Source of the DNA: Haematomicrobium sanguinis DSM 21259
GTDB taxonomy: Bacteria > Actinomycetota > Actinomycetes > Actinomycetales > Micrococcaceae
Direction: 5' to 3'
DNA: 64,000 bases
Assembly: GCF_000688395.1 (NCBI RefSeq)
Contig: NZ_JIAG01000007.1
Location: 1-64,000, forward strand
Shown here: positions 1 to 7,903 of the stretch, one piece after another
Layout: each line of letters begins with the position of its first letter
Numbering within the stretch: the first letter of the stretch is position 1
Notes under the pieces: model-generated
Databases searched by the model: none
Told to the model about the DNA's origin: nothing
Seen by the model: only the letters and a program-made list of their open reading frames with translations
Position numbers and translations under genes: made by a program

Positions 1-277
1 TTTGAAGAATGACTCGCTGCTCAAAACTCAACCGCGAATACGCCCTCCCCCGCGCCCTCACGCCCCCGCCGCTCTCCATCAACGCCGTGTCCGGTACACG
101 AGGACCCGTCATGCCCCCGCGGGAGCCATACACCAGTTCCATACCAGCCAGTCTGGCAAACCTGTTCACACTCGTGCGCGCCACCCCGACACGCTCAGCC
201 ACCCGCACCGCGATAACACCCCGAGCAAGCAAATCAAGGCACAACGAAACCTTCCACCACGGAATCACAGCAGGCAC
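1..277 (-). CDS. IS30-type transposase, N-terminal part (cut by window edge)
   Basis: A minus-strand frame runs open from a GTG at 277 to the window edge, about 92 codons. A GGAG lies 8 nt upstream of that GTG. The product has a helix-turn-helix-like stretch (VAERVGVARTSVNRFARLAG) followed about 40 residues later by YSRLSFEQRVIL. That arrangement is like the N-terminus of IS30-family transposases, where a first HTH is followed by a 'RLS..ER..I' second DNA-binding motif. The DDE catalytic core would lie outside the window. The region between 278 and about 345 should hold one insertion-sequence end, but I could not identify a terminal inverted repeat. The family assignment rests on pattern memory only; another HTH recombinase is possible. 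Confidence 0.55.
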   Translation of the reverse strand, partial: MPAVIPWWKVSLCLDLLARGVIAVRVAERVGVARTSVNRFARLAGMELVYGSRGGMTGPRVPDTALMESGGGVRARGRAYSRLSFEQRVILQ

Positions 278-380
278 GACACACACTCCAAAAAACTCAG
301 GTGTTGCACTAGCCCCTTGAAACCACCCGCCGGATAAGCGTCACAAGTGGCAACTCGCGAAAGGGGGGCGGCGCAGAATG

Positions 381-386
381 TAGGCT
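381..386 (+). promoter_or_regulatory. -10 box of murT (leaderless)
   Basis: TAGGCT ends 7 nt before the murT ATG at 394. No Shine-Dalgarno sequence lies between, and no convincing -35 is visible. The geometry fits transcription starting at or next to the A of the ATG. The same TAGGCT and spacing recur before the gene at 26000. Confidence 0.5.
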
Positions 387-393
387 TTTATCT

Positions 394-1701
394 ATGCGAC
401 ACCTTTTGGCGACTGTGATTGGAAAGGCCGTCCGGGGTGTAGCCGGACTACGCGGAGGCGGTAGCGCCGCCCCCGGTCTTGTGGCAGAAAAGATCGACCC
501 CCAGTTCCTGCCGCGAGCCCTCGCGAACCTGCCCTACGGTGTGGTTGTCGTCTCCGGCACGAACGGCAAAACGACCACCACCAAAATGCTCGTCGAACTC
601 CTGGCGGCACAAGGCCTCACGGTTTTCACCAACCGTTCCGGTTCCAACTTCACCCGCGGCGTCGTCGCGTCGGTGCTAGCCGAAAAGGGAATTGCCGGGA
701 AGGTCAACGCGGATGTCGCCGTCCTGGAACTCGATGAGGCCCACGCCGTACACTTCGTGAAACTCGTTTCCCCCCGCACGAGCCTGCTTCTGAACGTCAT
801 GCGGGATCAGCTCGACCGTTTCGGCGAAATCGAGTACACGGCCAATCTGCTCGCAGCGATTGCCGCCGCGACCACGGACACCCTGGTCTTGAACCGCGAA
901 GATCCCCGTATCCGCGCCCTCGCCGCCAAAACCCAGGCAAAAAACGTCGTCTACTACGGGCTCTCAGCCGACCTGCGCCGCCTCTTCCCCACCGACGATG
1001 AAATGCGCGAGGCCGAGGTCACCGCCCAAGGCGACGGCGAGCATCACCAGGAACACACTTCCGGCGACCGGCCCCCGAACGCCGCGGTAACCCTCACCCA
1101 ACAGTCCGGCACCAGCGCAGCCTTCGAGATCGCCGGCAAAGAATTCAGCACCGAGCTCAAGGTCAACGGCCTTTACAACACCTTCAACGCCGCCGCCGCG
1201 CTAGCCACGGCCCAAGCAATCCTCGGCGACAACGCACAGCCGCAACCGCTCATTGACGCGCTCGGGACCGTTGAACCCGCGTTTGGCCGCGGCGAAGCGC
1301 TTACCGTGAACGGCCAGCCGCTCGAGTTAGTGCTGGTCAAGAACCCCGCCGGTTTCCGCCTCGCGCTCAAGTCCTTCCCGGCCGCTGACTATGCCACCAT
1401 GATTGCGATCAATGACAATTACGCCGATGGCCGCGACATGTCCTGGCTCTGGGACGTCGACTTCGATTCGCTCGGTGAGCGCGGCGTCCAGATGGTCTCG
1501 GGCGTGCGGGCGGCGGACATGGCCTTGAGATTGAAGTACGACGGCGTGGCAGTCACTTCCCTGGACGAAGCGCTACCGAGCGCGTTGGCTACTTTCATTA
1601 ACGGGAATCCGGGGCAGCCGAAACGGATTTATACGACGTACACCGCAATGCTTGCGCTTCGGCGTGAACTCGCGAAATTCACCGACGTGAAGGCGATCTA
1701 A
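394..1701 (+). CDS. murT: Lipid II isoglutaminyl synthase, Mur-ligase subunit MurT
   Basis: MurT partners with GatD to amidate the alpha-carboxyl of D-Glu in lipid II, using ATP and glutamine-derived ammonia. The 435-aa product has the Mur-ligase P-loop GTNGKTTTTK near residues 54-64, LELDEAHA, and LLNVMRDQLDRFGE in the central domain. The C-terminal DUF1727 region carries INDNYADGRDMSWLWD, the family's conserved Asp-rich segment. The stop codon abuts the ATG of gatD (TAAATG), so the two are co-transcribed and probably translationally coupled. The protein contains no cysteine at all, so the CxxC zinc ribbon described for staphylococcal and streptococcal MurT is absent; an acidic/His-rich linker (about residues 205-230) stands in its place. 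Confidence 0.93.
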   Translation: MRHLLATVIGKAVRGVAGLRGGGSAAPGLVAEKIDPQFLPRALANLPYGVVVVSGTNGKTTTTKMLVELLAAQGLTVFTNRSGSNFTRGVVASVLAEKGIAGKVNADVAVLELDEAHAVHFVKLVSPRTSLLLNVMRDQLDRFGEIEYTANLLAAIAAATTDTLVLNREDPRIRALAAKTQAKNVVYYGLSADLRRLFPTDDEMREAEVTAQGDGEHHQEHTSGDRPPNAAVTLTQQSGTSAAFEIAGKEFSTELKVNGLYNTFNAAAALATAQAILGDNAQPQPLIDALGTVEPAFGRGEALTVNGQPLELVLVKNPAGFRLALKSFPAADYATMIAINDNYADGRDMSWLWDVDFDSLGERGVQMVSGVRAADMALRLKYDGVAVTSLDEALPSALATFINGNPGQPKRIYTTYTAMLALRRELAKFTDVKAI

Positions 1702-2418
1702 ATGGCCGAACTCACCATCATGCAGCTCTACCCCCGCGACATGAATATTTACGGCGACTGGGGCAATGTGCAAACGGTCGCGAAACGTGCCGAGTGGCGC
1801 GGGATCGATGTGAAACTCGTTGAGCACAATCCCGGTGACACTTTCGTCACCGATATTGACCTCATCGTCGGCGGCGGCGGCCAGGACTCCGGTCAAGACG
1901 TGGTTGCCGAAGATTTGCAGCGCATTGGCTCAGAACTGCGCGCCATGGCACGCGACGGTATGCCGATGCTCATGATCTGCGGGATGTACCAACTCTTTGG
2001 CAACCGCTTCATTACGCGCGAGGGCCACACGATCGAGGGTATAGGGGTCATCGATATGGAAACCCGCGGCGGCCCCGAGCGTCTCATCGGAAACACCGTC
2101 ATTAGCTCCCCTGAGTTCGGCGACGTGATCGGCTACGAAAACCATTCTGGCCTGACCTATTTGGCCGACGGCGTCGCGCAACTCGGCACCGTCACATTGG
2201 GCGCGGGAAACAACGGTGAGGACAAGGGCGAGGGGGCCCGTGTGCACGAGGTGATTGGCAGTTATCTGCACGGTTCGCTGTTGCCCAAGAACCCCCGCAT
2301 TGCCGACCATCTGCTGGGAGTGGCGCTCCGCCGTCGTAATTCTGATGCCGTTCTGGAGCCCCTGGACGTTCCGTTTGAAACCCGCGCCCGCGAAACTGCC
2401 CAAACCCGCCCCCGCTAA
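1702..2418 (+). CDS. gatD: Lipid II isoglutaminyl synthase, glutaminase subunit GatD
   Basis: GatD is a class-I glutamine amidotransferase that hydrolyses glutamine and channels ammonia to MurT in the cytoplasm. The product is 238 aa, the usual family length. The nucleophile is Cys93 in MLMICGMYQLFG and the catalytic His is His190 in VIGSYLHGSLLPKNP. The GGGGQDSGQ loop lies near residues 57-65. It starts directly after the murT stop with no spacer. It ends in a convergent junction with the VOC gene, where a large nested hairpin (2419-2494) follows the stop codon. Confidence 0.93.
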   Translation: MAELTIMQLYPRDMNIYGDWGNVQTVAKRAEWRGIDVKLVEHNPGDTFVTDIDLIVGGGGQDSGQDVVAEDLQRIGSELRAMARDGMPMLMICGMYQLFGNRFITREGHTIEGIGVIDMETRGGPERLIGNTVISSPEFGDVIGYENHSGLTYLADGVAQLGTVTLGAGNNGEDKGEGARVHEVIGSYLHGSLLPKNPRIADHLLGVALRRRNSDAVLEPLDVPFETRARETAQTRPR

Positions 2419-2494
2419 CGCAAATTTCATGGCCAAACTCACGTTTCATGTCCTCCTAACGCCATGAAACGTACGTAAGACCATGAAATTTGCG
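2419..2494. terminator. Nested hairpin between convergent gatD and VOC genes
   Basis: Outer arms 2419-2432 and 2481-2494 are perfect 14-bp complements; inner arms 2441-2450 and 2463-2472 are perfect 10-bp complements around a 12-nt loop. TTTCATG (2425, 2444) and its complement CATGAAA (2463, 2482) occur in four copies at exact 19-bp steps. It sits between two convergent stops and could terminate both transcripts. There is no T-tract, so intrinsic termination of the classical kind is not assured. Confidence 0.6.
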
Positions 2495-2509
2495 CGCGGC
2501 GGGAGTCCT

Positions 2510-2908
2510 CTAGGCGCGCTGGTTAATGCGCAGCACGTTGCCGCTCGGGTCGCGGAAGGCGCAGTCGCGCGGGCCCCAGGGCTGATCGGTCGGCTCTTGG
2601 AGAACATCCGCGCCGATCGCGACACCACGGTCGAAAGCGGCTTGCAGGTCATCGACCTCGAAGACGAGCATGGGCATGGTGCCCTTGGCGACGAGTTCGC
2701 CGATGAGCTTGGAGTCCTCCTCATTCCGGCCGGCGTGTGGGGCGGACAGCACGATTTCAGCGCCCTCACCGGAACCGAGGGTTAACCAGCGCATCCCCTC
2801 ATACTCGACGTTTTGCGTGGTCTCGAGTTCGAGGACAGTGCGGTAAAACTCTCCGGCGGCTTCGACATCGAGAACGGAAATGTTGGCGTATTTCAATGTT
2901 GTTTTCAT
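2510..2908 (-). CDS. VOC-superfamily (glyoxalase/bleomycin-resistance-like) protein
   Basis: A 132-aa single-domain VOC protein. It begins TTLKYANISVLDVEAAGEFY, the first beta-alpha-beta unit, and ends with the second half FEVDDLQAAFDRG...DPSGNVLRI, typical of the fold. VOC proteins usually act as homodimers that bind a divalent metal and carry out isomerisation, dioxygenation or ligand sequestration. The substrate cannot be read from the sequence. It follows an AraC-type regulator gene by 48 bp on the same strand, and small AraC-plus-VOC pairs are common, so the regulator probably controls it. Start is an ATG at 2908. Confidence 0.8.
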   Translation of the reverse strand: MKTTLKYANISVLDVEAAGEFYRTVLELETTQNVEYEGMRWLTLGSGEGAEIVLSAPHAGRNEEDSKLIGELVAKGTMPMLVFEVDDLQAAFDRGVAIGADVLQEPTDQPWGPRDCAFRDPSGNVLRINQRA

Positions 2909-2956
2909 GACTTCAGCCTAAAAGTCAACCACCGGGCGGCGCTTCTCGAAAACTGC

Positions 2957-3385
2957 TCAGCTTTTGCGCTCAGGCGTCCGGGGCACACCTGGCCGGGAAA
3001 ACTCCCGCGCCACACAGCTTGGCAGTGCATTGATCGCGGAATGGTCTGCTTCACGGTACGCACTCGGGCTCAGCCCGGTAATCGCGAGAAAGCTAGACGA
3101 GAACGAGCCCAGCGAGGACGCGCCCACCGCGAAACACGCATCGGTCACCGAAGCGCCTTGGCGCAGCAACACCATCGCTCGCTCAACCCGGCGCGACATC
3201 ACATACTGATAGGGCGATTGGCCAAAAGCGATCTTGAACCGCCGCGAAAAGTGCGCCGCGGACATGTACGCCTTTGCCGCAAGATGCTCCACATTCAACG
3301 GCTCCGCGTAGTGCCGGTCCACGTAATCGCGAACCCGACGCAGGAGCGCCAACTCGTCAACGTCTAACGCGATGCGCTCAGCCAC
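2957..3385 (-). CDS. AraC-family transcriptional regulator (DNA-binding domain only)
   Basis: A 142-aa protein made almost entirely of the AraC/XylS double helix-turn-helix domain. The first HTH contains VEHLAAKAYMSAAHFSRRFK, followed by FGQSPYQYVMSRRVERAMVLL and the second HTH ending GLSPSAYRE. There is no N-terminal sensor domain, as in other stand-alone AraC-type regulators. It starts at a GTG (3385) inside the last codons of the upstream capA-like gene (8-bp overlap) and precedes the VOC gene, so the three minus-strand genes look like one transcript. The C-terminal tail after the second HTH is Arg/Pro-rich and unassigned. Confidence 0.85.
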   Translation of the reverse strand: MAERIALDVDELALLRRVRDYVDRHYAEPLNVEHLAAKAYMSAAHFSRRFKIAFGQSPYQYVMSRRVERAMVLLRQGASVTDACFAVGASSLGSFSSSFLAITGLSPSAYREADHSAINALPSCVAREFSRPGVPRTPERKS

Positions 3386-4682
3386 CGGCGCCGCTTTCGA
3401 CGCTCGCCGGGTCCTGCGTCGGGATGGCAGACGGATCGCCGGGCATCGGGTCCTCGGTCACCTTCCATTCACGTGCACCATCCTCGGCCGCACCCATGGA
3501 GTTTACGGTCGCCTTGGTCCGCTCATAACTCGCAGCATCCATGGCCGGGTCGCCGCACTGTCCGTTAGGCATATCCTGCGCCACCGAGCACCAGCGATAC
3601 GGGTTGTCCCGAATCACCGAGGGCGCCCACGCCAAGTCGCTGGTTTGCCAGGTGCCGTCGGGCTGTTGCGCGAACTGGAAGCGCGCGATCATGCCCTCAT
3701 TATTGACCACATAGGTTGGTGAGAGCTCGGTCAGCATATTGCCCATCCCGTACACAATCCATTTGCCGTTGTACTTTTCGATCGGCAACACCGAATGCGT
3801 GTGCTCGCCGTATACCGCGTCAAACTGTCCGCTATCGATGAGAGCGCGGGCGGTCGTGGTTTGCTGTTCGTTCGGGTAGTCCACGTATTCTTCACCCGCA
3901 TGCATGTTCGCGAGCACCAGGTCGGCGCCCATTTCGCGGGCCCGTTGAGCCTTGGCAATCATGGTGGGCGCGTCCAGCATGTCCACCTGCCACGGAGCCT
4001 CGGGAACAAGCCCATTTAACCCATACGTCCCGGTGATGATCGCAATTTTGGCGCTCGGGGTGTCCATGATCAGCACACCGCGCGACTCGGCCTCACTGCG
4101 ATACGCACCGGTGTGCGGTAACCCGGCGGCATCCAATGCGTCCACCGTCCGCATCAGACCCTCGGTCCCCTGGTCGATGGTGTGGTTGCTCGCGTTGTCG
4201 CATGCGTCAAAACCCACGCCCTTGGCCGCCGTCAAAATTTGCGGCGGTACGTTGAAGGACGGGTACGCGCTAAACGGCCCCTCAGGCGTGCTCACCGGAG
4301 TTTCCATATGACAGACCGCGAGATCCGCGTTGGTCACATACGGCCTGGCCCCCTCCATGAGCGGCCCAAAATCCATCCCCGCCTCGCCCGCGCCGGTCAC
4401 CGCGGCGTCGGCGCGCGCTTGCGCCCACAGCTGCGTGTGAATCAGCAGATCCCCGGCGACCGTCACCGACGCGCACCGCTCCGTCGGACACGTTGGCCCC
4501 ACCCCGGGGCTCGGCGTCGGCGTGGGCTCTTCGCTCTGTCCGGAAGGTTGGGAAGGCGCGGAAGGCGCAGGCGGTGAGCCGCCCGCGGTGGAGGCATCGC
4601 CGTCGTTATTCACAGCCGTGCACCCGGCAAGCGCAATCAACGTTGCCGCCGCGGCCGCGAACCGCCACCATCGCGCACGCAT
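3378..4682 (-). CDS. CapA-family lipoprotein (metallophosphatase fold)
   Basis: A 434-aa secreted protein. The N-terminus has Arg residues, a hydrophobic stretch and the lipobox LAGC with Cys21, then a Ser/Pro/Thr-rich linker to about residue 60. The CapA domain shows AGDLLIH, CHMETPVS, NASNHTIDQGTEG, NMHAGEEY and GEHTHSVLPIEKY...VYGMGN, matching the metal-binding motifs of the PGA_cap family. CapA proteins were named for poly-gamma-glutamate capsule synthesis, but no capB/capC is present here, so a role in envelope metabolism is inferred. The SD GGAGGGG precedes the ATG. It is divergent from the M3 peptidase gene, sharing a 94-bp promoter region. Confidence 0.85.
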   Translation of the reverse strand: MRARWWRFAAAAATLIALAGCTAVNNDGDASTAGGSPPAPSAPSQPSGQSEEPTPTPSPGVGPTCPTERCASVTVAGDLLIHTQLWAQARADAAVTGAGEAGMDFGPLMEGARPYVTNADLAVCHMETPVSTPEGPFSAYPSFNVPPQILTAAKGVGFDACDNASNHTIDQGTEGLMRTVDALDAAGLPHTGAYRSEAESRGVLIMDTPSAKIAIITGTYGLNGLVPEAPWQVDMLDAPTMIAKAQRAREMGADLVLANMHAGEEYVDYPNEQQTTTARALIDSGQFDAVYGEHTHSVLPIEKYNGKWIVYGMGNMLTELSPTYVVNNEGMIARFQFAQQPDGTWQTSDLAWAPSVIRDNPYRWCSVAQDMPNGQCGDPAMDAASYERTKATVNSMGAAEDGAREWKVTEDPMPGDPSAIPTQDPASVESGAGG

Positions 4683-4745
4683 AAATACCCCTCCACCCTG
4701 TTACCTCAAACCCAGTGACATCAAACCCTGTGAGCACTCTCACAA

Positions 4746-4772
4746 CCACCCTATCGCTGTGACATAGGGTGG
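4746..4772. promoter_or_regulatory. Inverted repeat over the divergent capA-like / peptidase promoter
   Basis: CCACCCTAT (4746-4754) and ATAGGGTGG (4764-4772) form a perfect 9-bp inverted repeat with a 9-bp spacer. Each arm holds TAGGGT, a plausible -10 box, one pointing each way. The plus-strand box (4765-4770) ends 6 nt before the peptidase ATG at 4777, with no SD sequence, suggesting a leaderless transcript. The repeat may be an operator, or only two mirrored -10 elements. Confidence 0.45.
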
Positions 4773-4776
4773 ACGT

Positions 4777-6804
4777 ATGACCAACTCACCCGTTGCCGAA
4801 AATCCCCTGCTCACCCCCAGCACGCTCCCCTACCAGCTTCCCGATTTCGCGAACCTGCGCGCCGAGCACGGCGCCCCGGCCTTCCGCGCCGGGATGGATG
4901 AGGTTCGCGCCGAGATCGATGCGATCGTGAACAACCCGGAGCCGCCCACCTTCGAAAACACCGTCGAGGCGATGGAGCGCGGCGGGCAGACTCTGGCGCG
5001 CGCGGCCACCTACGTCTTTGCGCTCTCCAGCGCGCTCGGCACCCCGGAGTTTGACGCGGCCGAGAATGAGGTCGCCCCGCTGTACGCGCAGTTCCGCAGC
5101 GAGCTGTACATGAACCGCGGGCTGTATGAGCGGATCAAGGCGGTATCCGAATCGGGTGCGGCTTTCACCGCCGAGCAGCGGCACTTGCTGGACGAGTTGC
5201 TCCGCGACTTCGAGCTAAGCGGCGTGAATCTCGGGGCGGCCGAGGGCGCGCGGCTGGTGGAGATCAACTCGCGCATTGCCGAATTGGAGAGCCAGTTTGG
5301 GCAGACCGCGACCCGCAATCGGCAGGCCGCGGCGCTCATTGTCGACTCCGCGGACGAGCTTGCCGGGCTGACCGACGGCGAGATTGCCACCGCGGCGGCG
5401 CTGGCGGCGGACAACGGACACGAGGGCAAATACCAGATCTCCTTGCTCTCCCCGTCCTCCCAGCCTGCCTTGGCTCGCCTACAGGACCGTGATGTTCGAC
5501 GGCGATTGCTCGCCTCTTCGCTCGCGCGCGGGCTTGGCGACGGGGGAACCACCGCGATCCTGCGGGAATTGGTTGCGTTGCGTAGCGAGCAGGCCGCGAT
5601 CCTCGGTTTCGATTCGCACGCCGAATACAAGATTGCCGATCAGACGGCGCCGGGCCTGGACGCGGTCATGGAGATGCTGACCCGGATGGCCCCGGCGGCT
5701 CTGGCAAATGCCGAGCGCGAAGCGGAAATCATGGCAGAAGTTGCCGGGCATGACATCGAGGCGTCCGACTGGGCGTTCTATTCCGATCAGGTCCAGCGGG
5801 AAAAGTATGCGGTCGACTCCGAGGCGCTCAAACCCTATTTTGAGTTGAACCGGGTGCTCAATGACGGTGTGTTTTTCGCCGCGAACCAGGTGTATGGGGT
5901 CACGTTTACCGAGCGCGAGGATCTGGTGGGCTACCACCCCGATGTGCGGGTGTGGGAAGTGTTCAACGAGGACGGATCTCCGCTCGGGCTCTTCTTGGGC
6001 GACTACTTTGCGCGCGAGACGAAAAAGGGCGGCGCCTGGATGAATAACCTGGTGGACCAGTCGGGTCTGTTGGGGAACAAGCCGGTCGTCATGAACAACT
6101 TAAATATTCCGAAGCCGCCCGAGGGGTCCCCGGCGCTGCTCACCATGGACGAGGTACGCACCGCTTTTCACGAGTTCGGCCACGCGCTCCACGGGCTGTT
6201 TTCCGACGTGTACTACCCGCGGTTACAGGGCACGAACGTTCCTCGGGACTTTGTCGAGTACCCCTCACAGGTCAATGAGATGTGGATTCTGTGGCCGGAG
6301 GTCATTGCGAATTACGCGAAGCACTACGAGACGGGAGAACCGCTACCCGCTGAAACGGTGGTGAAGTTGCAGGAGGCGGCGCTCTGGGGCGAAGGGTTTG
6401 GCACCACCGAATATCTCAAGGCCGCGCTCCTCGACCTTGCCTGGTATGGGAGCCGCGATGCCCAGGTTCCCGAAGATGTGGAGGCTTTCGAGACCGAGGC
6501 GATGAACGCCGTCGGACTTCAGTATGATTTGGTGCCGCCACGCTACCGGAGCGCATACTTTGCGCACATTTTCGCGGGCGGCTACTCGGCCGGGTATTAC
6601 TCCTATATTTGGTCCGAGGTGCTGGACGCGGAAACCGTCGAGTGGTTCAAGGAGAACGGCGGAATGACCCGTGAGAACGGCGACAAAATGCGCTACGAGC
6701 TGCTCGCCCGCGGGAACTCGCGCGACCCGCTCGAATCCTTCCGGGCGTTGCGCGGCCGAGACGCAAGCGTAGAGCCGCTCCTGAAGAAGCGAGGGCTCGC
6801 CTAA
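4777..6804 (+). CDS. dcp: M3-family peptidyl-dipeptidase / oligopeptidase
   Basis: A 675-aa cytoplasmic metallopeptidase of the thimet oligopeptidase/Dcp family, which trims short peptides. The zinc site is clear: H465-E-F-G-H469 in AFHEFGHALHG, with the third ligand Glu494 in DFVEYPSQ. The C-terminal AGGYSAGYYSYIWSEV holds the substrate-binding Gly/Tyr motif. There is no signal peptide and length is normal for Dcp. It is convergent with pdxS; the two are separated by a long hairpin at 6814-6871. Dcp versus OpdA specificity cannot be decided from sequence alone. Confidence 0.92.
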   Translation: MTNSPVAENPLLTPSTLPYQLPDFANLRAEHGAPAFRAGMDEVRAEIDAIVNNPEPPTFENTVEAMERGGQTLARAATYVFALSSALGTPEFDAAENEVAPLYAQFRSELYMNRGLYERIKAVSESGAAFTAEQRHLLDELLRDFELSGVNLGAAEGARLVEINSRIAELESQFGQTATRNRQAAALIVDSADELAGLTDGEIATAAALAADNGHEGKYQISLLSPSSQPALARLQDRDVRRRLLASSLARGLGDGGTTAILRELVALRSEQAAILGFDSHAEYKIADQTAPGLDAVMEMLTRMAPAALANAEREAEIMAEVAGHDIEASDWAFYSDQVQREKYAVDSEALKPYFELNRVLNDGVFFAANQVYGVTFTEREDLVGYHPDVRVWEVFNEDGSPLGLFLGDYFARETKKGGAWMNNLVDQSGLLGNKPVVMNNLNIPKPPEGSPALLTMDEVRTAFHEFGHALHGLFSDVYYPRLQGTNVPRDFVEYPSQVNEMWILWPEVIANYAKHYETGEPLPAETVVKLQEAALWGEGFGTTEYLKAALLDLAWYGSRDAQVPEDVEAFETEAMNAVGLQYDLVPPRYRSAYFAHIFAGGYSAGYYSYIWSEVLDAETVEWFKENGGMTRENGDKMRYELLARGNSRDPLESFRALRGRDASVEPLLKKRGLA

Positions 6805-6813
6805 ACCGCGGCA

Positions 6814-6871
6814 CATCCCGTAATTGCGTTTTCATCCTGTAATTGCAGGATGAAAACGCAATTGGCGGATG
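6814..6871. terminator. Long hairpin between convergent peptidase and pdxS genes
   Basis: Perfect 18-bp arms 6822-6839 and 6846-6863 enclose a 6-nt loop, with a further outer 5-bp pair (6814-6818 / 6867-6871). The 14-bp word CATCC(C/T)GTAATTGC is present at 6814 and 6833 (19-bp step); GGATG is present at 6848 and 6867 (19-bp step). No T-tract follows on either strand. A bidirectional terminator is the simplest role. Confidence 0.6.
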
Positions 6872-6901
6872 AACGGCCAAGATGGGACCTCTTGGAGGGA
6901 C

Positions 6902-7837
6902 TTACCAGCCGCGCTCGGCGAGCCGGTGCGGTTCCGGAATCTCCTCCACATTGATACCCACCATCGCTTCGCCCAGCCCGCGGGAGACATTGGCGATCAC
7001 GTCGGGGTCGTCGAAGAAGGTGGTGGCCTTGACGATGGCCTGGGCGCGTTGGGCGGGGTTGCCGGATTTGAAGATGCCCGAGCCGACAAAAACGCCGTCG
7101 GCGCCCAGCTGCATCATCATGGCGGCGTCGGCCGGGGTGGCAATGCCGCCTGCGGTGAAAAGCACCACCGGCAGGCTACCGCGTTCGGCAACTTCCTTGA
7201 CCAGCTCGTATGGCGCCTGGAGTTCCTTGGCGGCGACGTACAGTTCATCCGGGGCCATCGAGGTGAGCTTGGCGATCTCGGCGCGGATGGTGCGCATGTG
7301 CGTGGTGGCGTTGGAAACGTCGCCGGTGCCGGCCTCTCCCTTGGAGCGGATCATGGCGGCGCCTTCGGTGATGCGGCGGAGCGCTTCGCCAAGACTCGTG
7401 GCACCGCAGACGAAGGGCACCGTGAAGTTCCATTTGTCGATGTGGTTGGTGTAATCGGCCGGGGTGAGGACCTCGGACTCGTCGATGTAGTCGACACCCA
7501 GGGATTGAAGCACCTGAGCCTCAACAAAGTGCCCGATCCGGGCCTTGGCCATGACCGGGATCGAGACGGCTTCGATGATGCCGTCAATCATGTCCGGATC
7601 GCTCATGCGCGAGACGCCCCCCTGAGCGCGGATGTCCGCGGGAACGCGCTCCAGGGCCATCACCGCCACGGCGCCGGCGTCTTCGGCGATCTTCGCTTGC
7701 TCAGGAGTGACGACGTCCATGATGACGCCGCCCTTGAGCATTTCGGCCATGCCGCGTTTGACCCGGGTGCCGCCGGTTGCGGGCTGTGCCGTGTCGGTTG
7801 CGGGAGTGTTGTCTGGGTTGCTCACGGTTGTGGTCAC
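6902..7837 (-). CDS. pdxS: Pyridoxal 5'-phosphate synthase, synthase subunit PdxS
   Basis: PdxS builds PLP from ribose 5-phosphate, glyceraldehyde 3-phosphate and ammonia. The 311-aa product matches the family after a 17-residue Thr/Ala/Pro-rich N-terminal extension. The two Schiff-base lysines are visible: Lys98 in [11 protein letters not shown] and Lys166 in [13 protein letters not shown], each shifted by 17 from the Bacillus numbering (81, 149). The phosphate-binding [10 protein letters not shown] is present. The start is a GTG at 7837 with AGGAAAGGG upstream. The glutaminase partner pdxT, normally next door, is not in this window. Confidence 0.95.
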   Translation of the reverse strand: MTTTVSNPDNTPATDTAQPATGGTRVKRGMAEMLKGGVIMDVVTPEQAKIAEDAGAVAVMALERVPADIRAQGGVSRMSDPDMIDGIIEAVSIPVMAKARIGHFVEAQVLQSLGVDYIDESEVLTPADYTNHIDKWNFTVPFVCGATSLGEALRRITEGAAMIRSKGEAGTGDVSNATTHMRTIRAEIAKLTSMAPDELYVAAKELQAPYELVKEVAERGSLPVVLFTAGGIATPADAAMMMQLGADGVFVGSGIFKSGNPAQRAQAIVKATTFFDDPDVIANVSRGLGEAMVGINVEEIPEPHRLAERGW

Positions 7838-7903
7838 CGGGGCCCTTTCCTGGTTGGTGCTGTGAATAGTTGGTTCAGTGTCCTGGCACGAGGCAAGGCC
7901 GCG

